This document shows, piece after piece, positions 44,469-45,650 of a DNA stretch of 45,650 nt (positions are counted from its first letter, which is position 1; each line of letters opens with the position of its first letter). Source of the stretch: Bradyrhizobium acaciae (GTDB taxonomy: Bacteria > Pseudomonadota > Alphaproteobacteria > Rhizobiales > Xanthobacteraceae); the NCBI RefSeq assembly GCF_020889785.1, contig NZ_JACMYK010000054.1:1-45650 (forward strand). The letters are read 5' to 3'. The position numbers were made by a program, and so were the translations under genes. The notes below the pieces were generated by a model, which searched no databases, was not told the origin of the DNA, and saw only the letters and a list, made by a program, of their open reading frames with translations.

Positions 44469-45032
44469 ATGATCATCGACATGCTGTCCCGGGAACACCG
44501 CAACATCGAGCGGCTGCTCACCGTTCTCGAGCATGAGCTGGATATTTTCGATCACGCCGGCCGTCCGGATTACGAAGTGATCGGCAGCATCATCGCCTAT
44601 TTCGAGGTCTATACCGAGCTCTATCATCACCGTCAGGAAGATCTGATCTTCGCAAAGCTCGCGCATCGCGATCCGGCGACCGCCGCGAAGATGGGCGATC
44701 TCGCGCGCGAGCATCAGAAGGGCTCCGATCGTCTGCACTTCGTCGCCCATGCCGTCGCCAATGTGCGCGCGGGCGCCGAGATACCGCGCGAAAACGTGGA
44801 CGCCGTCATCCGCGATTTCCTGGCGCACGAGCGGCGGCACATCATGATGGAAGACCGCGATTTCTTCCCCGCCGCGGTCAAGGCATTGACGCCGCAGGAT
44901 TGGGCCGACATCGCCTCGACCCTCTCCCCGCACAAGGACCCGTTGTTCAGCGATGCGACCGAGGCGCGATTCGACGTGCTGCGCGCCCACATCATGGAAC
45001 TGGAGAAGGAGGCTGAAGCCGAGCGGCATTAG
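44469..45032 (+). CDS. Hemerythrin HHE-domain protein
   Basis: 187 residues from ATG 44469. The metal-binding helices are visible: MLSREHRNIERLLTVLEHE, ELYHHRQEDLIFAKL, LAREHQKGSDRLHFVAH and DFLAHERRHIMMEDRDFFPAA, giving the His and Glu set of a non-haem di-iron site. Such proteins bind O2 or NO or repair iron-sulphur centres in bacteria. A perfect FixK-type box sits upstream, consistent with micro-oxic induction. It is followed by a palindromic repeat and cytochrome c. Confidence 0.92.
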   Translation: MIIDMLSREHRNIERLLTVLEHELDIFDHAGRPDYEVIGSIIAYFEVYTELYHHRQEDLIFAKLAHRDPATAAKMGDLAREHQKGSDRLHFVAHAVANVRAGAEIPRENVDAVIRDFLAHERRHIMMEDRDFFPAAVKALTPQDWADIASTLSPHKDPLFSDATEARFDVLRAHIMELEKEAEAERH

Positions 45033-45106
45033 AGCGTGACCCGGAAAAGTGGAAACCGGCTTTCCCTCGCGGCAACGCGGAACGCGTTTGTGCGGAGATC
45101 ATGCTC
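45031..45106. repeat. Intergenic palindromic repeat (CCGGAAAAGTGG family)
   Basis: AGAGCGTGACCCGGAAAAGTGGAA at one end and GAGATCATGCTC at the other bracket an inner CGCGGAACGCG. It overlaps the stop codon of the hemerythrin gene by two bases. Relatives are at 3154-3197 and 25526-25572. Confidence 0.7.
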
Positions 45107-45172
45107 GAACCAACAGATCAGATCGACCCGACATCCCACCAATTGCAATCCAAACTGTTTCCGGAGAAATTC

Positions 45173-45577
45173 ATGATGGAGACGAAATTTGCCGTGGCCT
45201 GCGCCGTCGGCAACATGACCCTCGCCACCGCCCTGCTCGCGACTTCGGCTGCGCCGGCCTGGGCGCTCGATGGCGATCCGATTGCGGGCCAGGCAATCTT
45301 CCAGCGGACCTGCCAGAACTGCCATTCACTGGACGTCGGCGTCAACAAGATCGGCCCGAGCCTTTGGCACGTCGTCGGCCGCCAGCCGGCGTCGGTCCAG
45401 GGGTTCGACTATTCAGAGGCGATGCGCGGCAACAAGACGCCTTGGGACATCGCAGCGCTGGATTCCTATCTCGCCGACCCCCGCGGCGACGTTCACGGCG
45501 TGAAGATGTTCTTCAAGGGGCTCGGCGACGCCCGCGACCGCGCCGACGTGATCGCCTATCTGCAAACCAAGCAGTGA
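45173..45577 (+). CDS. Class I c-type cytochrome
   Basis: 134 residues from ATG 45173, preceded by CCGGAGAAATTC; a second ATG follows at once. Signal peptide ends APAWA-LDGDP. The haem motif CQNCH is at 47-51 with the distal Met in VKMFFKGLGD, and helices at both ends match small soluble cytochrome c2/c550-like carriers (GPSLWHVVGRQ, AALDSYLADPR, DVIAYLQTKQ). It shuttles electrons in the periplasm. It lies next to the hemerythrin gene, but no FixK box precedes it. Confidence 0.92.
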   Translation: MMETKFAVACAVGNMTLATALLATSAAPAWALDGDPIAGQAIFQRTCQNCHSLDVGVNKIGPSLWHVVGRQPASVQGFDYSEAMRGNKTPWDIAALDSYLADPRGDVHGVKMFFKGLGDARDRADVIAYLQTKQ

Positions 45578-45607
45578 GCCTCGATATCGGGAGGCGATCG
45601 GCAACTC

Positions 45608-45635
45608 GCCCGGATGCGCGAAGCGATATCCGGGC
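45608..45635. repeat. Short GCCCGGAT palindrome at the window end
   Basis: GCCCGGAT...ATCCGGGC arms bracket GCGCGAAGCGAT, related to the copies at 32668 and 43821. The next element begins AGAGCGTGATGAG at the edge, similar to the start of the repeat at 45031. Confidence 0.65.
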
Positions 45636-45650
45636 TAGAGCGTGATGAGA

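Noticed and set aside
45101..45172. Upstream extension of the cytochrome c gene to 45101
   Set aside because: The extension is polar, derives partly from the repeat, and would bury the signal peptide; the start at 45173 has a good ribosome-binding site.

Overview
The window reads as chromosomal DNA of a high-GC alphaproteobacterium, most likely Bradyrhizobium or a close relative. The supporting signs are strong GC bias at third codon positions, small secreted proteins of the DUF3551 type, the 49-residue MLAEKF family protein, Omp31-like porins, a FixK-type box, alphaproteobacterial SOS boxes (GTTC-N7-GTTC) and several kinds of palindromic intergenic repeats. No integrase, transposase, rRNA operon or CRISPR array was found. 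The assignment rests on motif and protein recognition only; no database search was run.

Layout. 1-5.6 kb: the end of a Pro/Ala-rich protein, a GH17-GT2 beta-glucan synthase, tRNA-Lys and small secreted or conserved proteins. 5.6-8.3 kb: ribonuclease Z (a tRNA 3'-processing enzyme), then a dense minus-strand array of tRNA genes of nine isotypes with an HNH endonuclease gene in the middle and a decayed tRNA-like end. 8.4-14.3 kb: mostly small hypothetical genes, a HEFLH metalloprotease-like secreted protein and 3-hydroxybutyryl-CoA dehydrogenase. 14.4-20.6 kb: a CNNM/CBS membrane protein, a formyltransferase-fold protein, two overlapping secreted proteins, RidA, a DMT exporter, a BrnA-like orphan antitoxin and cysteine synthase. 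20.8-26.6 kb: a small zinc-ribbon protein, Tgt (lacking all four zinc ligands), a patatin-like lipoprotein, a TetR regulator, a PepSY protein, and asd preceded by a Thr/Lys leader peptide and attenuator. 26.8-29.9 kb: a minus-strand operon coaD, periplasmic cyclophilin, small secreted protein, cytoplasmic cyclophilin, queA. 30-36.8 kb: kup, gyrA, a DUF2306-type membrane protein and ssb. 37-42.4 kb: two Omp31-like porins lying between ssb and uvrA. 42.5-45.6 kb: an unrecognised lower-GC gene, a VOC protein, a PRC-barrel protein, a hemerythrin protein behind a FixK-type box and a class I cytochrome c.

Themes. Translation and tRNA maturation are over-represented: rnz, the tRNA array, tgt and queA (queuosine), an Fmt-like protein and amino-acid-responsive attenuation of asd. 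DNA repair forms a second theme, with SOS boxes upstream of both ssb and uvrA. The items most worth follow-up are the tRNA array with its HNH gene and non-canonical tRNAs, the asd attenuator whose leader peptide is built from Thr and Lys codons, the zinc-site-less Tgt, and a near-identical operator-like palindrome found on both sides of the TetR gene.
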